Below are positions 60,726 through 64,000 of a stretch of DNA of 64,000 nucleotides, in pieces. The notes under the pieces are model-generated. The model did not search any database and was not told the DNA's origin. It worked only from the letters and a program-made list of their open reading frames with translations. This stretch comes from Lates calcarifer (lineage: Eukaryota > Chordata > Actinopteri > Centropomidae): NCBI RefSeq assembly GCF_001640805.2, contig NC_066833.1, positions 17,166,136 through 17,230,135 of the forward strand, read 5' to 3'. Each line of letters begins with the position of its first letter. Position 1 is the first letter of the stretch. Both the position numbers and the translations under genes were made by a program.

Positions 60726-61566
60726 GTAAAATAGTAATAGTCAAAATAGTAAGTAGGTAAGATATGTGTGAGATAATATATATGAAAATGTTTTGAATTT
60801 AATTTTAATTCACCTTCACAAGTAGTTGTGTTGGGAGATTATTTTTTTTGAATAGTGAATATGTGATTTTGGAACAAAAGTCTTTTCATGTCATTTTATT
60901 CTTGAATATTTCTTATGGTAATGTAGTAATAGCAATTTAAAATGTATTATTCAGTTCTTCAGTCTGCCTTTATCTAGCTAAACTAAACATGGAGTTTTCT
61001 GCCTAAATGTGAAGTGACGCATCCTCCCCCTGAGTGACAGTAATCCTTGGCTCTGCAAAGGGGTGGTAGTGAAGAATAACCAGCATGGGTCCTGAATTTG
61101 AAGCGCTCTGAAAGGGATTCAGGCAGATGAAGGAAAAGGAGGCCAATCTTTTAGGTAATTCCAGCTGCCTTAAAACCCCACATGCCCTCTGCTTATTTTA
61201 ATGTTGCTCCAAGTTAGGCTTGGGTATGACAGAATTTTGTGATGTGCTCCATCTGTGTACGTTTAATATAATACCATGACTTAATATTTGCAGGCATAGC
61301 AAAGCATGTTGATCCAGTCTCTGCTGCTGCTGCTTGTATCTGTACTAATGATGCAAACTGTTAGATCTGTTGTCTGATTTATGGTGCTCTGACTAACAGT
61401 GGGAGGTCCTTGCGATGCTCTGCACTGTTAGGTATTCAGCAGCACAACGGTCACAACAGGACACTTAATTATTGTTTATGCAAAATCAATATGTTTCTAG
61501 CAGCCCAGACTGGCTCCTAGGAGGGCAGGCAGGCAAGGGTGGGGGGTTGGGGGGTGGTGTTGTGGT

Positions 61567-61589
61567 TCCCCTGTATTCAATACAGGGGA
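61567..61589. repeat. Perfect 23-bp hairpin palindrome
   Basis: Arms of 11 bp (TCCCCTGTATT and its complement) around a single C. Confidence 0.9.
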
Positions 61590-62945
61590 CATTATTTTCA
61601 TGGTTGTCCTCTTGGGGCCTGGAGGCTGGCCTACTGTGACAGAATGACTCTGACAGCTGTGGCAGGCCAATCATCGCTTTTGCTTTCATTTTGTGCTGAT
61701 ATTTTTCATCTTCAGCCTGGGAATTGTTGAAGAAAAAAACAGAATAGAAAATCAGGAGGAATCTCTGATCTCGCAATAATTTAATCACTTAGGTTAGATT
61801 TTCTGTAAACGTTACACTGCCTTTGGGTGTTCTTTTACCACGGCTTTGTTAAACATGTCATGTTTTAGTTAAGATACAGTTATATTCCTAATTATGCTGC
61901 AAACATATGCATGGTCACACATCCGTATGTGCTGCGAGGGTATGCAGGTAATGTAACAGGATTGTCAGTACGTTTGCCACCCTCCACTGTTCTCTCTTTG
62001 TCAGCTTCCTGCTGTAGTCGAGTCACCCTCGGAACCTCTGCAGCGCATGACCTGAATCTCAATGAGCTTTAGCTGCCACTGACCCTTCTGTTCTACCCTT
62101 CCCTTACAGTGCACAATATATACCTGTTCATGCTTACATGCACTTGCACACAAAGCACATGCAAGGATCCCCATGTGTGCTGATGTGCTTTAAACAGATG
62201 CATTATTGATATATTGTGACAGAACTCATGCAAGTATCAGGACAGTGGTGTTTTCACATATGTTTTTAATAACAGCGCTAGGAGGAATTCAGTGTGGGTG
62301 TATCAGCCTGCTACTGGAACCAGTTCTGTAATCTCAACTCAGCCCTGAGCTGTGTTATCAGAAGAGCCATAATTCACTTAAAAGTATCATTCCTGGGGTT
62401 TTCCACTGCCACTGCTACTTCAACATGTGCTATGCAGAAGTTGTGACTAACAAAGTGCACCTCCCACAGTTTCCCAAAGTTGGTTCAAGAGATTTTTTTT
62501 TTTGGTATCACTCTAAAACGTCAACACTTTTGTATTGTGCTAAGCCTATTTGCTGTCGTATCAGTTGAGCACTGCAGAGATAGATTCCTGAAACTGACCT
62601 TTTCCCATTTTTCCATTTGCTTATTCCCTCCCTTAAATCGCGCAGACTCTTTCATCTTTGACCTCGATCAGCTTCCTGTGATGTTGCTGAATGTCACAGC
62701 TGAAAACCTCCCGCTGTGAGATGACTGCTCCATTATATAAAGTATAACAGAATCAGCAGGGGCCACTGGAAAATCAAGGCCTGAGACACAAGAAAGAGAA
62801 AAAGTCAAAATCGTTAAGTTGAATGCTCTCATCAGCTCCTCCAGTGCGCGACATCCAACCAGGCACAATTCCCTTTGTTCTCTCTGCCTATCTGGAGCCT
62901 AAAGGCATTGCCAGTCTGTTTACCACCCATGCCACCCTCCCCACC

Positions 62946-62968
62946 CCACACACACACACACACTCACA
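62946..62968. repeat. (CA)n microsatellite
   Basis: CA run with one CT interruption. Confidence 0.9.
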
Positions 62969-63662
62969 CCCCCAGGAGAAGTTTGGTGAACAATGCTTTG
63001 CCTGACTTATTGGAAGTGAAGTGGACCATACCAACAACTCCTAGAGGGGAACAGTCGAGGGAACACAAAGCTACTTTACACCTGACCTTTATAGGGGTTT
63101 TTTGTTTTTGTGTTTTTTGCTGACAGGAGCTTGCTAACAAGAGGTGGGGGTTTTGTGGGCAAGGGTGGGGGTGGTTATTTGGTCTACCCTGAAGTGGAAA
63201 CCCAAGCGGACATGTGTGCAGACATCGCTGTCATCTTTATTTAGCCTTCTTCTGTCAGCCGGAGCATGTGGAGGTCAGTGTAGCGATGCGAGCATGCTAG
63301 CGCTCATACACATGTAAACAGTAGTAGCATCCTATGAGCCTGTGTTCAAACCTAATAAGCCCAGACAGACCCTCCCTGCCTGTTTGACCTGGGACTGAGA
63401 CCGCTGAATCAGGATGCAGATCGCCTCACTCTGGAACTGGCTGCTCCTACGTAAACTAGCTCCAGAGCTTTTATAGATCTAGGTCATAAAAAGGGAGATT
63501 GGTGACATTTTCTTGGCATTGTGCATGATGAAAGAAATGTCAGCTGCTGAGCATGAGGTTTCCCTCAGACTGTAACCTTAGACCTCCCTGTCAGCTGCAT
63601 GTCGGTGTGCAAAAGTCACATTTTCTACTTTGTCTGATTGCACTGGTCTTATTTTCTCTTGT

Positions 63663-63805
63663 AGTTGCATGCAACTGCGCTCTTGTCCTCATTAATATTA
63701 ATATTATATATTAATATATGATATTAATATATAATAATATAATCAGCTTTTGCTGATTTTATAATGTGTAAAATTTATACACATACACATTTATAATGTG
63801 TAAAA
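63663..63805. repeat. Cluster of palindromes and a 16-bp direct repeat
   Basis: AGTTGCATGCAACT (63663-63676) is a perfect 14-bp palindrome. 63702-63717 and 63721-63736 are perfect 16-bp AT-only inverted repeats with a 3-nt loop. TTTATAATGTGTAAAA occurs at 63758-63773 and again at 63790-63805. No element boundaries are clear. Confidence 0.8.
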
Positions 63806-63924
63806 ATGAATGGTTCAATAAGGTAGAATTTGTAAACTATGTTTTGCCTTCCAGGCTCTCTGAGGTGTAGTTTCAGTGATATAAATTAACTTAGTGTAAG
63901 TGTTGATTGAGTTGTTATGATGGA

Positions 63925-64000
63925 ATCTGGCCCAGTCTAAAATATCCAAACAATTATTAGATGGATTGCCATAAAATTTAGTATAGACTAAACCGAAAGC
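63925..64000 (+). repeat. Dispersed repeat family B, copy 3 (cut by window end)
   Basis: Starts near CAAACAATTATTAGATGGAT and continues TGCCATAAAATTTAGTATAG, the left end of family B as I recognise it. The rest is outside the window. Confidence 0.55.

Larger units (their letters stand above)
42966..64000 (+). other. farp1: farp1 intron 2, partial (runs off the window)
   Basis: At least 21 kb. I looked for the next FERM exon (a motif like GKVLLDAVCNHLNL) and did not see it. Named contents are family A repeats (48814-49050, 58694-58870, 60412-60725), family B repeats (47060-47405, 57244-57460, 63925-64000), a palindromic insertion (56696-56871), microsatellites and short palindromes. GC-richer, non-repetitive blocks near 50400-50780 and 53440-53560 could be regulatory, but only comparison with other fish could tell. 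The 221-codon frame 42693-43358 reads through exon 2 into this intron and is not a separate gene. Confidence 0.75.

Noticed and set aside
1..64000. CRISPR arrays, tRNA or rRNA genes, prophage or bacterial operons
   Set aside because: None seen. Tandem repeats are microsatellites or dispersed eukaryotic elements, and the gene structure is vertebrate.

Overview
The window is vertebrate nuclear DNA, almost certainly from a teleost, probably a percomorph. The evidence is split genes with GT-AG introns, vertebrate-type proteins, compact introns and several dispersed repeats that I recognise from percomorph genomes. There are no bacterial genes, operons, CRISPR arrays or rRNA/tRNA genes. All three protein-coding genes are on the + strand: mbnl2 (3' part), rap2a (complete) and farp1 (5' end only).

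Region 1 (1-13540) is the 3' part of mbnl2, a CCCH zinc-finger splicing regulator. Eight exons can be placed: 3667-3831, 3926-4150, 4281-4535, 6120-6173 (54 nt), 6525-6681, 7687-7722 (36 nt), 8468-8562 (95 nt), and a terminal exon from 9373. Exons for zinc finger 1 and the first part of finger 2 lie upstream of the window. The terminal exon is readable in two frames, depending on whether the 95-nt exon is included. The 54-nt nuclear-localisation exon is preceded by a 143-nt stretch with no AG and nine YGCY motifs, the layout expected of an MBNL autoregulated exon. A 3' UTR of about 4.1 kb ends near overlapping AATAAA signals at 13513-13522.

Region 2 (about 13950-26520) is rap2a, a Ras-family GTPase. 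It has a CpG-rich promoter/leader with a perfect RFX-type X-box and several upstream ORFs, one of which overlaps the start codon. Exon 1 is 14910-15223, the intron is 9.55 kb, and exon 2 is 24777-25014, giving an intact 183-residue protein. The intron contains a decayed Tc1-like transposon.

Region 3 (about 26520-39290) is an intergenic stretch with repeats only: a TTAGGG-like degenerate repeat, a Tc1/IS630-type transposase relic on the minus strand, a minisatellite, and a 540-bp inverted-repeat element. IPO5, which lies between RAP2A and FARP1 in human, is not seen here.

Region 4 (about 39300-64000) is the start of farp1: a CpG-rich promoter and probable non-coding exon, then the first coding exon at 42759-42965 (60 residues, the start of the FERM domain). 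A large intron runs off the end of the window. It carries many dispersed repeats and one precise insertion (56696-56871) flanked by a 13-bp target-site duplication. That insertion has a 39-bp inverted repeat and a hammerhead-ribozyme-like core in its loop, and is the most unusual non-coding structure seen.
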